A stretch of DNA of 36,420 bases, taken from Butyrivibrio sp. (GTDB taxonomy: Bacteria > Bacillota_A > Clostridia > Lachnospirales > Lachnospiraceae). The notes under the pieces are model-generated. The model searched no databases. It was not told where the DNA came from and was given only the letters and a program-made list of their open reading frames with translations. Positions 18,417 through 26,193 of the stretch are shown here, in pieces. Where the stretch lies: positions 1-36,420 of the forward strand of contig JAGOGF010000015.1 of assembly GCA_017996845.1 (NCBI GenBank), given 5' to 3'. The position numbers were made by a program, and so were the translations under genes. Each line of letters opens with the position of its first letter. Within the stretch, counting starts at the first letter, position 1.

Positions 18417-20033
18417 TTATCGTACCGTCAGAATCTGTGACAGATCCGATACCCCGATTGTTGCCGCTGCTGCTGCTGCGTACTGAGCCGCCGCTGCTCC
18501 ATCAATATTTTTGTAATAATCATAAGCAAGTTTATGTGTTCCGTTCAGATTCACAATTCCATTTGCAAGGCCTTGGCCTATCTCTCCTGTATCATCCAAT
18601 TCCCTGGAAAGAATAAATGCATCGATATGCTGGTTGGCCACTGCCTGCATATATCCATACACAACTGCTGCAGCCTGTATACTCTCTCCTCTTAAAGAGG
18701 TATATCCCTGTTCACTGCAAATCACACTGCGAACCTTTCCTTTTGGTGCCAGAAGACTGCTCTGACTCAGATAATCTGTCAGAACATCAATGTTCTGCAT
18801 GGTAATATATGCTGTATTCTGACTATGCTGAACCCTGCTCGTTGCACTCCATGCTACCGGATCATATAGCGGTACATTGTAAGGATGCACTGCAACATCC
18901 CAATCTATATTGCCTTCTGTCAGCATAATTGTGTTGAAGGTATTCAGAAAATCTCTTGAACCATAATAAAGCGCCGCATTTGCTGATTTTGCCCATTGCT
19001 GATCAATTGAAATATATACCTTCGCATTCCCATTTTCACTTTTGATTCCATTATAGAAAATACGCACTGTCTTGGCATATTCATTTGCAAATGTAGCCAC
19101 ATCTACCGCAGACATATAGTTCCAGTCAGCCCGTGCATTCACTTCGTTCCCGATAACCCAGTTGTCTACTGTTCCATGTCCGTTTCCGGAATATCGCTGT
19201 GCCAGAAAAGATGCAACTGCTTCCAGCTTCTCAACACCGGCCTGCTCAGCCGTATTAAAAGCATAATAACTGGCTGATGCACTGTTTCTGGAAAGCGGAT
19301 GGATCAGCGTAAGGTCATTGGTTCGGTTATTGAGTATGACCAATGTCACCTGAATTCCACGTTTATTCAGTTTGGGAACAAGGCTGTCATACTGGCCCAC
19401 GATTGCCTTGCTGAAATTGTAGGTTTTTCCGTTGTACTGATAAGCAATGGTTCCACCATTGTTCTGACATAATGTTCCAACCAGTACATTATAGGTGCAC
19501 TGATGAATTCCCAGATTCTGCAGATCATTGGTATCCAGCATGGTAGCAGCAGGAAGAATTCCCTTTTTCCCAACATTCATTCTGGCTGTTGAATGTGTGG
19601 CAACTGCTTCCGGATTGGTAATATAAGCCGCAGAACTAACCTGCTGCAGCACACCACCTTTTTTCACCATAACAACAAATTTTTTATAAAGATTTGATTT
19701 TGCAGTATTATTTCCAAGCGGAACCGCAAACTGAGCATTTGCTCCCGCTGCTGCAGAAGCAACTTCTGTTCCTGCCTCGCCGCTCTCATATACTTCCTGC
19801 GCATAAAGATGATATAATCCGTCATCATTTGCCGGTACCTGTGATGCAGATACCAGAACCACTGCATTCATCCCCTGAATCAGACAGCTCTTTACTGTCA
19901 CTCCATACCCGGCAGCTTCTGCCTGTGAAGTCTCGGTCACCATCAATACCGCGGTAAGCAAGCATGTTCCCAAAAAGACTGCTGCAATCCTTTGCAATAA
20001 TACATCAAAAAATCCTTTTTTCTGATTTCCCAT
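18417..20033 (-). CDS. Secreted DUF5722 protein, first copy (glycosidase-like)
   Basis: Paralogue of the gene just downstream, 538 residues. A signal peptide (about 8-40, ending SQAEAAG) is followed by a beta-rich domain (about 42-150, CLIQGMNAVVLVSASQVP) and the putative TIM barrel with DNWVIGNEVNAR and VICSEQGYTSLRGE, plus VHPYNVPLYDP. The C-terminus has an Ala-rich run (AAAAQYAAAAAATIG). Start at ATG 20033: GAGGG lies 5 nt upstream, whereas the longer TTG frame begins inside the predicted -10 element. First gene of an operon running on through the thioesterase, cvfB and CPBP genes. Substrate unknown; no cell-wall anchor or carbohydrate-binding module is seen. Confidence 0.88.
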   Translation of the reverse strand: MGNQKKGFFDVLLQRIAAVFLGTCLLTAVLMVTETSQAEAAGYGVTVKSCLIQGMNAVVLVSASQVPANDDGLYHLYAQEVYESGEAGTEVASAAAGANAQFAVPLGNNTAKSNLYKKFVVMVKKGGVLQQVSSAAYITNPEAVATHSTARMNVGKKGILPAATMLDTNDLQNLGIHQCTYNVLVGTLCQNNGGTIAYQYNGKTYNFSKAIVGQYDSLVPKLNKRGIQVTLVILNNRTNDLTLIHPLSRNSASASYYAFNTAEQAGVEKLEAVASFLAQRYSGNGHGTVDNWVIGNEVNARADWNYMSAVDVATFANEYAKTVRIFYNGIKSENGNAKVYISIDQQWAKSANAALYYGSRDFLNTFNTIMLTEGNIDWDVAVHPYNVPLYDPVAWSATSRVQHSQNTAYITMQNIDVLTDYLSQSSLLAPKGKVRSVICSEQGYTSLRGESIQAAAVVYGYMQAVANQHIDAFILSRELDDTGEIGQGLANGIVNLNGTHKLAYDYYKNIDGAAAAQYAAAAAATIGVSDLSQILTVR

Positions 20034-20107
20034 GAATTCCCTCTCTGTTTTGTCCGACACCTTTTCTGGATAATCATAAAGTGCCTGACCGCCTTTGCCT
20101 GCGTTCA

Positions 20108-20136
20108 ATTATACAATAAGTCCCTCAGCAAGGCAA
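20108..20136 (-). promoter_or_regulatory. Promoter of the DUF5722 operon
   Basis: Minus-strand TTGCCT (20136-20131), 17-nt spacer, perfect TATAAT (20113-20108). Transcription would start near 20101, about 68 nt before the ATG. It lies just past the tRNA-Gln terminator, so this operon is separate from the tRNA. Confidence 0.75.
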
Positions 20137-20169
20137 CGCAGAAGATTTTACCGAAAAATTGGTTTCGCA

Positions 20170-20203
20170 AAAAAGCTCTCATGGATTTCTCCATGAGAGC
20201 TTT
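20170..20203 (-). terminator. Rho-independent terminator of tRNA-Gln
   Basis: On the minus strand a perfect 14-bp stem (AAAGCTCTCATGGA with TCCATGAGAGCTTT) has a GAAA tetraloop and is followed by a short T run. It begins 7 nt after the tRNA 3' end. Confidence 0.9.
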
Positions 20204-20210
20204 ATAAAAC

Positions 20211-20282
20211 TGGGCTAGAAGGATTCGAACCTTCGGAATGACGGAGTCAGAGTCCGTTGCCTTACCGCTTGGCGATAGCCCA
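20211..20282 (-). tRNA. tRNA-Gln, anticodon CUG
   Basis: A 72-nt cloverleaf on the minus strand. The acceptor arms TGGGCTA and TAGCCCA pair fully. The anticodon stem ACGGA/TCCGT encloses the loop CTCTGAC, giving anticodon CTG, which reads CAG (Gln). The T arm contains GGTTCGAATCC. CCA is not encoded and must be added. It is a single-gene transcript with its own promoter and terminator. Confidence 0.95.
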
Positions 20283-20295
20283 CCGACAAGAAATG

Positions 20296-20324
20296 AATAT
20301 ACACGAATTTCGAAAAAAAAGCAA
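20296..20324 (-). promoter_or_regulatory. Promoter of tRNA-Gln
   Basis: Minus-strand TTGCTT (20324-20319), 17-nt spacer, TATATT (20301-20296). The start of transcription would be about 7 nt before the mature tRNA 5' end. The sequence before it (20325-20402) is A/T-rich, with a weak AAAACTT/AAGTTTT hairpin that might slow readthrough from the U32 gene. Confidence 0.65.
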
Positions 20325-20402
20325 GAACTTTTTGAAAACTTTTTTAAAAGTTTTTGTACTTTTCTATTCAAGTCCTCTCTAAAGTCCCGCTTTTTTGCTT
20401 CA

Positions 20403-21659
20403 TTACTGCTGTTCTCTGGCAACTCGTCCATCCTGTGGTGCATGAATCCTCAATATATCATATTGCTCTACTTGCTGATCAAACTGAACATATAGAATTT
20501 CTTTTGGATGAGGAGCATTTTCAACTGCTGTTCCATCTTCCTGGTTTATCCCAAGTACTCTGGTCTCTATATCTCTTCCATCCGGTTTCATAATCTCAAT
20601 TTTGTCGCCGACAGAAAATTTATTTCGCTGCGTAATTCTTGCTCTGCCCCGATCATCTGTCTCTTCTACCGTACCAAGATAGGTATATTCGTTTACATAC
20701 GTATTTGCATCATAAATCTGTGCTTCATTTCCGGGTTTTCCGAAATAGAAACCTGTTGTAAACTGACGATAGGTACATCTTGCAATTTCATCCTGATACC
20801 ATGGCATATTTTTCCTGTATGTTTCTTCCGACATCAGAAAATCATCAATGGCTTTTCTGTATGTTCTGGCAACCGTTGCTACATAAAGGGCAGTTTTCAT
20901 ACGGCCTTCGATTTTAAAACTATCGATGCCGGCATCCATCAGTTCCGGGATATGTTCAATCATGCAAAGATCTTTTGAATTAAATATAAAGGATCCACGT
21001 TCATTCTCATATACCGGCATATACTCACCGGGTCTGGTTTCTTCCACTATTGCATACTTCCAGCGGCACGGATGTGTGCACTCGCCCTGGTTGGCATCCC
21101 GTCCGGTAAAATAGTTGCTTAACAGGCACCTCCCGGAATAGGAAATGCACATGGCTCCATGAATAAAACACTCCACTTCAAGATCTTCCGGAATGCGACC
21201 ACGAATTTCCTTTATTTCTGCAAGAGACAGTTCTCTTGCAGCAACGACTCGTTTTGCCCCCTGTTCATACCAGAATCGATATGTTTCATAGTTGGTGTTG
21301 TTTGCCTGTGTAGAGACATGGATATCTATTTCTGGACAATTTTTTTTTGCCAGCATGAACATCCCGGGATCTGCAATAATGAGTGCATCCGGTTTCAGTT
21401 CCCTGAGTTCCTGAAAGTACGCTTCTGCACCCTCCAGATCATCATTATGTGCCAGAATATTGGCTGTCACATGAACCCTTACTCCATGGGCATGAGCAAA
21501 AGCAATTCCCTCGGCCATATCATCCCTTGAAAAATTCTTTGCTTTAGCACGAAGACCGAAAGCTTCTCCGCCAATATATACTGCATCGGCACCATATATA
21601 ACAGCCGTTTTTAATACTTCCAGGTTGCTTGCAGGAATCAGTAATTCAGGTTTTTTCAT
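20403..21659 (-). CDS. trhP: U32 peptidase-family tRNA hydroxylation protein (TrhP-like)
   Basis: A 418-residue U32-family protein. Despite the name, members of this length (E. coli YegQ/TrhP, B. subtilis YrrN/YrrO) act in prephenate-dependent formation of 5-hydroxyuridine at tRNA position 34. Seen: the N-terminal KKPELLIPASNLEVLKTAVIYGADAVY split here as PELL(I)PA and GADAVYIGG, a FIHGAMCISYSGRCLLSNY block near residue 165-185 and the clustered cysteines CTHPCRW, which with Cys residues in that block form the family iron-sulfur/U32 signature. It lies 24 nt after trmR, which would methylate the hydroxyl group. B. subtilis has two U32 genes here; this window has one. RlhA-type U32 proteins are longer, so I prefer TrhP. 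Confidence 0.82.
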   Translation of the reverse strand: MKKPELLIPASNLEVLKTAVIYGADAVYIGGEAFGLRAKAKNFSRDDMAEGIAFAHAHGVRVHVTANILAHNDDLEGAEAYFQELRELKPDALIIADPGMFMLAKKNCPEIDIHVSTQANNTNYETYRFWYEQGAKRVVAARELSLAEIKEIRGRIPEDLEVECFIHGAMCISYSGRCLLSNYFTGRDANQGECTHPCRWKYAIVEETRPGEYMPVYENERGSFIFNSKDLCMIEHIPELMDAGIDSFKIEGRMKTALYVATVARTYRKAIDDFLMSEETYRKNMPWYQDEIARCTYRQFTTGFYFGKPGNEAQIYDANTYVNEYTYLGTVEETDDRGRARITQRNKFSVGDKIEIMKPDGRDIETRVLGINQEDGTAVENAPHPKEILYVQFDQQVEQYDILRIHAPQDGRVAREQQ

Positions 21660-21683
21660 ATTTCTCTCTTCTTCTCAAATCTG

Positions 21684-22340
21684 TTATTGCAGCATCTCAT
21701 CCCGTCTTACACTGATGGTCATTCCATCTCCAACAGGCAGAATCACGGTTTCCAATAGAGGATGATGTTTCAGCGTATATAAATACTCTCTCATCCGTGC
21801 ATGAATTGTACGGTTTCTTCTGGTAACAGCAAATCTAGACTCAACAATATCTCCATCCTGCAGCACATTATCAGAAATAAGAATTCCTCCCGGTTTCAGA
21901 ATACGTACCACATTCGGTAAAAAGTTAATATATTGTCCCTTTGCTGCATCCATAAAAATAAAATCATATCCAGGAATCAACTCTGCAAGAAAATCTGCAG
22001 CATCACCTTCCAGCAAACTGATTTTACTGTCTTTGTCATATTTTGCAAAATTTGCTTTTGCAATCGGAATTCTTTTTTCGTATTTTTCAATTGTGGTAAT
22101 CCTGCAATCAGGCTGGCTGTATCTGGCCATCAGCAATGCCGAAAATCCTACTGCACATCCTACTTCCAGAATATTATACGGTTTCTGCAAGGTCAGCAAA
22201 AAGCGCAGAAGGCTCTGTGTATCCTTTCGGATAATCGGAACCTCTGCATCCAGTGACTGGCGTTCGAGTTCATCCAGCCATCCTTCATTTCCCGTATCCA
22301 TTGCATTGATAAATACAGACAACCTTTCGGGATTAATCAT
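21684..22340 (-). CDS. trmR: tRNA 5-hydroxyuridine methyltransferase TrmR
   Basis: SAM-dependent O-methyltransferase of 218 residues, syntenic with B. subtilis yrrM (trmR), which turns 5-hydroxyuridine-34 into 5-methoxyuridine in tRNAs. The class I motifs are visible: motif I LEVGCAVGFSALLMA (about 58-72), acidic residue in ITTIEKY, DFIFMDAAKGQY (about 125-136) and ISDNVLQDGDI, whose Asp/Asn residues bind the divalent metal in this COMT-like family. It overlaps the MltG-like gene by 4 nt (ATGA) and is followed by the U32 gene, which supplies its substrate. Without that context it could only be called an O-methyltransferase. Confidence 0.85.
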   Translation of the reverse strand: MINPERLSVFINAMDTGNEGWLDELERQSLDAEVPIIRKDTQSLLRFLLTLQKPYNILEVGCAVGFSALLMARYSQPDCRITTIEKYEKRIPIAKANFAKYDKDSKISLLEGDAADFLAELIPGYDFIFMDAAKGQYINFLPNVVRILKPGGILISDNVLQDGDIVESRFAVTRRNRTIHARMREYLYTLKHHPLLETVILPVGDGMTISVRRDEMLQ

Positions 22341-22861
22341 GGCATAGATTCTCCCATTGCAGAATCCTCATTTTCTGTCATGTCCTCATCTCCCGCATCA
22401 GCATTCTGCATCTGCGTATCATCTGTTATCTCTGAAGTTCCTGATATGGCTTCATCAGATGCTGCTGCATCCTTCGCTGTTTTATCTGACTTGGCATCTG
22501 CTGCTCCTGCCATAATCTGCATCATTTCATCCGGTGTCATAGCTGTTGATAATTCATACGTTCCAGGTTTGATCATCCCATGATATTCTGAAAGACGCTC
22601 CTGTAACCAGAACAATTTCTTGTCTGAAATGAGCCCTTTATTCACAAGCATTGTTCCAATATCACTTACAGAATCAGATTCTGAAATACTGATGCTGACA
22701 CTTCTGCCCTCGCCGGTTGCAAGAGGCTGCTGATTGTAGATCTGATAGCCATAGCTGTATGCAATCATTGCATAACGGTAAATCAGCATAACTGCAACAA
22801 TTGCAACCACTGCCTTTATAATAGTTCCAACAATTGATACTCCTAACTGCCTGCTGTTCAT
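22337..22861 (-). CDS. MltG/YceG-like protein lacking the lytic transglycosylase domain
   Basis: A 174-residue membrane protein at the chromosomal place of mltG. It has one transmembrane segment (about 9-32), then a YceG N-terminal-like subdomain (about 50-115; SISESDSVSDIGTMLVNKGL, IKPGTYELSTAMTPDEMMQI). That is where MltG normally continues for about 200 residues with the catalytic Glu. Here the chain ends in an acidic, Ala/Ser/Asp-rich tail (about 118-174). Frame and flanking overlaps are intact, so it is not an obvious recent frameshift. It cannot be an active transglycosylase and may be a regulatory or scaffolding remnant. GAAGGG precedes the ATG. Confidence 0.8.
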   Translation of the reverse strand: MNSRQLGVSIVGTIIKAVVAIVAVMLIYRYAMIAYSYGYQIYNQQPLATGEGRSVSISISESDSVSDIGTMLVNKGLISDKKLFWLQERLSEYHGMIKPGTYELSTAMTPDEMMQIMAGAADAKSDKTAKDAAASDEAISGTSEITDDTQMQNADAGDEDMTENEDSAMGESMP

Positions 22862-22883
22862 AAAAACCCTTCCGTATGCTGCC

Positions 22884-24563
22884 TCACACGTGCTCGTCCA
22901 TTATAATCGGTAAAATCATCGGTCTGCGTTTTGTCTTTTTCCAGATATATTCACTCAATGCATCCTTAACAACGCCTTTGAGCTTCCCCCAGTCAGTTGT
23001 TCCTCCTGAAAGTGCTTCCGTAACTTCATCAAGAACAATATCCGTAGCATCGTCAATCAATTTATCAGATTCCTTTACATACACAAAACCTCTGGAAACA
23101 ATGCTTGGTCCTGATATCATCTGACCACTTGCTCTGTCAATTCCGAATACGACAATCACAATGCCATCTTCCGCAAGATGCTGACGGTCACGAAGTACAA
23201 CATTTCCTACGTCTCCCACGCCAAGTCCATCTACCAGAATAGCTCCAACCGGTACCTTTCCGCTTATCTTTGCTTCTTCCTCATCCAGTTCAAGTACCTC
23301 TCCGGAATGCAGAATGAAAATATTATCCTTGGGAATTCCGAGCTCTCTTGCAATATTTCTTTGTGCAATCAAGTGACGGTATTCACCATGAACAGGAATT
23401 GCATACTTCGGTTTTACAAGAGTATAAATCAATTTAATATCTTCCTGGCAGGCATGTCCGGATACGTGAACATCCTGAAAAATAACATCGGCACCCTTCA
23501 TCAGAAGTTCATTGATCACATTGGTAACTGCCTTCTCATTCCCCGGAATCGGATTCGATGAAAAAATAACCGTATCGTTCGATCCAATCGATATCTTTTT
23601 ATGCTGGTTGCTTGCCATACGACTGAGTGCAGCCATGCTTTCTCCCTGACTGCCCGTTGTAATAATGACTGTCTGACTCTCCGGATAATTCTTCAGCTGT
23701 TCTATATCAATCAGCGTATTTTCAGGCACCTGAATACATTCCAGTTTCTGCGCAATATCAATAATATTAACCATACTGCGACCTTCCACAACGACTTTAC
23801 GCCCAAATTTATATGCTGTATTGATAATCTGCTGCACACGGTCTACGTTCGATGCGAAAGTTGCCACAATAATTCTGGTAGACTTATGCTCCTGAAAAAG
23901 AGTATCAAAAGTTCTTCCAACTGTTTTCTCTGAGGCAGTAAATCCCGGTCTCTCCGCATTGGTCGAATCACACATCAGTGCAAGAACTCCCTTTTTCCCG
24001 ATCTCTGCAAATCTCTGCAGATCGATCGGATCTCCATAAACAGGTGTATAGTCTACCTTGAAATCACCTGTATGCACAACGGTACCCGCAGGTGAATAGA
24101 TCGCCAGTGCTGCAGCATCCACAATAGAATGATTTGTTTTTATAAATTCCACACGAAACTGTCCAAGATTAATAGACTGGCCAAACTTCACCACTTTGCG
24201 ACGGGTTGACTTTGTCATGTTGCGTTCATCCAGCTTATGTTCAATAATGCCCATTGTAAGACGGGTCGCATAAATAGGCACATTCATTTCACGCAGTACG
24301 TACGGAAGCGCACCGATATGGTCTTCATGACCGTGTGTGATCACAAATCCCTTTACCTTATCTATATTTTCCTGCAGATAAGTAATATCCGGGATCACCA
24401 GGTCAATTCCCAGCATATCATCATCCGGAAAAGACAGACCGCAGTCCACCACAATAATACTGTCTTCATATCTGAAGGCAGTAATGTTCATTCCAATCTG
24501 TTCCAGTCCACCCAAAGGGATGATCTGCAGCTTGGAAATGTTTTCATTTTTCTTTTTATTCAA
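22884..24563 (-). CDS. rnj: Ribonuclease J
   Basis: Metallo-beta-lactamase/beta-CASP ribonuclease, an endonuclease and 5'-to-3' exonuclease for mRNA decay and rRNA maturation in Firmicutes. The 559 residues match the family. Visible: HGHEDHIG (about residue 75-82), the Asp of HTGDFKVDYTP (about 165), VHGEYRHL and the beta-CASP region with TTGSQGE (about 306-312), and a C-terminal domain ending in KKTKRRPMILPIIMDE. The start is TTG at 24563, 8 nt after GGAGG, overlapping the end of the Fur-family gene; the next in-frame ATG is inside the conserved N-terminus. The two genes should be translationally coupled. Confidence 0.95.
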   Translation of the reverse strand: MNKKKNENISKLQIIPLGGLEQIGMNITAFRYEDSIIVVDCGLSFPDDDMLGIDLVIPDITYLQENIDKVKGFVITHGHEDHIGALPYVLREMNVPIYATRLTMGIIEHKLDERNMTKSTRRKVVKFGQSINLGQFRVEFIKTNHSIVDAAALAIYSPAGTVVHTGDFKVDYTPVYGDPIDLQRFAEIGKKGVLALMCDSTNAERPGFTASEKTVGRTFDTLFQEHKSTRIIVATFASNVDRVQQIINTAYKFGRKVVVEGRSMVNIIDIAQKLECIQVPENTLIDIEQLKNYPESQTVIITTGSQGESMAALSRMASNQHKKISIGSNDTVIFSSNPIPGNEKAVTNVINELLMKGADVIFQDVHVSGHACQEDIKLIYTLVKPKYAIPVHGEYRHLIAQRNIARELGIPKDNIFILHSGEVLELDEEEAKISGKVPVGAILVDGLGVGDVGNVVLRDRQHLAEDGIVIVVFGIDRASGQMISGPSIVSRGFVYVKESDKLIDDATDIVLDEVTEALSGGTTDWGKLKGVVKDALSEYIWKKTKRRPMILPIIMDEHV

Positions 24564-25029
24564 TCAATTTTCCTCCACATTCTTTACAGTACCCGTAGAG
24601 TTTTACTTCATGGTCGATTACCCGAAATCCGGTTTCCTTTTCGATTTCCGTCTCGAGGCCTTCCAACATATCCTCTTCGAATTCAAAAACCTTTCCGCAG
24701 TTAATGCAGATCAGATGATGGTGGTGATGCCTCGCTCCTGTGGTGCCCGTCCGCACGATTTCATAGCGTTCACTGCCATCATCAAAGTTGACACGATCAA
24801 TCAAGTGTAACTCCAAAAGTACCTGTATTGTTCTGTAAACAGTCGCCAATCCGATTTCCGGATTGTCTGCTTTTACCTTGTCATAAATCTGTTCCGCAGT
24901 CAGATGCTGACTGGAAGACAACCCCAGAGTTTCCAGTACCATAAGCCTCTGGTTCGTAATTTTCAGGCCTTTTTCTTTCAGACGCCTTTTAAACTCTTCT
25001 CTGTCTATTATATGGTTATCTTCTGTCAT
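24556..25029 (-). CDS. Fur-family metal-dependent repressor
   Basis: A 157-residue dimeric metalloregulator (Fur/PerR/Zur superfamily). An N-terminal winged helix (about 10-85; LKITNQRLMVLETL, ATVYRTIQVLLEL) is followed by the metal-binding dimerisation domain. Metal ligands visible are a five-His run (HHHHH), CINC and CKEC, which form the structural zinc site. Sequence alone does not separate Fur, PerR and Zur. It sits between the DUF1292 gene and RNase J, and its last codons overlap the RNase J start, so it is expressed with RNA-decay genes rather than with metal transport genes. Confidence 0.9.
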   Translation of the reverse strand: MTEDNHIIDREEFKRRLKEKGLKITNQRLMVLETLGLSSSQHLTAEQIYDKVKADNPEIGLATVYRTIQVLLELHLIDRVNFDDGSERYEIVRTGTTGARHHHHHLICINCGKVFEFEEDMLEGLETEIEKETGFRVIDHEVKLYGYCKECGGKLIE

Positions 25030-25092
25030 ATCCCTGCTCCACAGTACATCGCTTTATGTAAACAGCGTATGCTTCTAACTATCTTTCTTTGA

Positions 25093-25356
25093 TCAGAGGT
25101 CCAGTCCGATATCATCCTCATCCAAAAGTTTTTCGAAAATTTCTCCGACCGCCTGAAGCTCTCTGTCATCGTCTACAATGCTATAGAGTGCTTCTTCTGC
25201 TCCTGTCGGTGAATCGTCGCGCAAAATAAGCGCTTCTCCATCACCTTTTTCAGAATCCGTAACCAGAATATATGTCCTGGCTCCGATAACAGTCTGTTCC
25301 AGTACATAAAAATCCACAGGTTCTTCACCGTCGGGACTGAATGTAATTTTTTCCAA
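25093..25356 (-). CDS. DUF1292 (YrzB-like) small acidic protein
   Basis: An 87-residue acidic protein of the DUF1292 family. It has the typical FYVLEQTVIGARTYILVTDS and alternating strands, then an acidic C-terminus (LLDEDDIGLDL). No function is known. It stands in its conserved place between ruvX and the fur/RNase J/mltG genes, as yrzB does in Bacillus. Confidence 0.88.
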   Translation of the reverse strand: MEKITFSPDGEEPVDFYVLEQTVIGARTYILVTDSEKGDGEALILRDDSPTGAEEALYSIVDDDRELQAVGEIFEKLLDEDDIGLDL

Positions 25357-25386
25357 ATAGTATCCTTTCCTGCGCCATCCAGTTTT

Positions 25387-25830
25387 CTAATTTTCCGGCG
25401 TATCTTTCTTTATATCACGCTGATTCAGATAATCCTGAAGAATTACCTTTGCAGCTATCATATCTACGTAATTCTTGCGTTCTTTTCCACGAATTCCAAG
25501 TTCATCCATTATTTCATCGGCTTCCACCGTGGTAAGACGTTCATCCAACAGCACCACCGGTATTCCTGTCCTGCGTTCCAGCTTATCCTTGAACTCCATG
25601 GATATTTCAGCCCGTACGCCAACAGAGCTGTCCATATGGAGCGGCAGCCCAAGCACAATTTCACGAATATCATATTCCAGAATCAGTTCCTCAATTCTGG
25701 CAAGTGTGCGGCGAAGTTTATTTTCTTCTTTTCTGCGAATGATCTCTTTAGCCTGCGCGGTCATAAAAAGTTCATCGCTGATCGCCACTCCTACTGTTCT
25801 GGAACCAAAATCCAAGCCCATAATACGCAT
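25387..25830 (-). CDS. ruvX: Putative Holliday junction resolvase / pre-16S rRNA nuclease RuvX (YqgF)
   Basis: A 147-residue RNase H-fold nuclease. In E. coli YqgF acts in 16S rRNA 5' maturation; a Holliday-junction role was also proposed. Seen: IMGLDFGSRTVGVAISD at the N-terminus (catalytic Asp), VLGLPLHMDSSVG (about 59-71), LLDERLTTVEAD (about 94-105), and a distal Asp in YVDMIAAKVILQDYL. It starts 1 nt after the ireB stop and is in the same operon. Confidence 0.93.
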   Translation of the reverse strand: MRIMGLDFGSRTVGVAISDELFMTAQAKEIIRRKEENKLRRTLARIEELILEYDIREIVLGLPLHMDSSVGVRAEISMEFKDKLERRTGIPVVLLDERLTTVEADEIMDELGIRGKERKNYVDMIAAKVILQDYLNQRDIKKDTPEN

Positions 25831-25831
25831 A

Positions 25832-26113
25832 TCAGTTTTGCTTTCCAGACCAGTGATTGTTGCGGATATATTCCGTCAGCATTTCTTCCACCAATTCATC
25901 ACGCTCCACCTTCATGATCAGGCTGCGCGCGCCATTATGACTGGTAATATAAGTGGGGTCTCCTGACATGATATAACCAACGATCTGATTGACCGGGTTA
26001 TACCCTTTTTCCACAAGTGCCTCGTATACAATTTCAAGAACCTTTTTTACACCGGTTTCCTGCGGCACTTCTACCTTGAAAAACTGTGTATTTCCCAAAT
26101 TCTGTTCGTGCAT
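25832..26113 (-). CDS. ireB: IreB-family regulatory phosphoprotein
   Basis: A 93-residue member of the IreB (YrzL) family. In Enterococcus faecalis IreB is phosphorylated by the PASTA kinase IreK on N-terminal Thr residues and lowers cephalosporin resistance. Here a Thr stands in the matching N-terminal stretch ([10 protein letters not shown]), followed by the conserved core [20 protein letters not shown] and [20 protein letters not shown]. First gene of the ireB-ruvX-DUF1292-fur-rnj operon. The window also holds a soluble kinase/phosphatase pair, but nothing links it to IreB beyond proximity on the chromosome. Confidence 0.92.
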   Translation of the reverse strand: MHEQNLGNTQFFKVEVPQETGVKKVLEIVYEALVEKGYNPVNQIVGYIMSGDPTYITSHNGARSLIMKVERDELVEEMLTEYIRNNHWSGKQN

Positions 26114-26164
26114 AGAAATCCTTTCAAGTCAAAATGATGCTGACCGATAGATATAATTGTTTAT

Positions 26165-26193
26165 ATCATACTATAATTGCTTTTATTTAGCAA
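26165..26193 (-). promoter_or_regulatory. Promoter of the ireB-ruvX operon
   Basis: Minus-strand TTGCTA (26193-26188), 17-nt spacer, TATGAT (26170-26165). The -35 overlaps the stop codon of mtaB. The leader would be about 45 nt. Confidence 0.65.

Noticed and set aside
20034..20108. Longer N-terminus of the first DUF5722 protein from a TTG at 20108
   Set aside because: That TTG overlaps the -10 hexamer; the ATG at 20033 has a proper ribosome site and begins a signal peptide.
20170..20324. Integration site (att) at tRNA-Gln
   Set aside because: No integrase, no repeated tRNA 3' end and no change in gene type near it; only a normal promoter and terminator.
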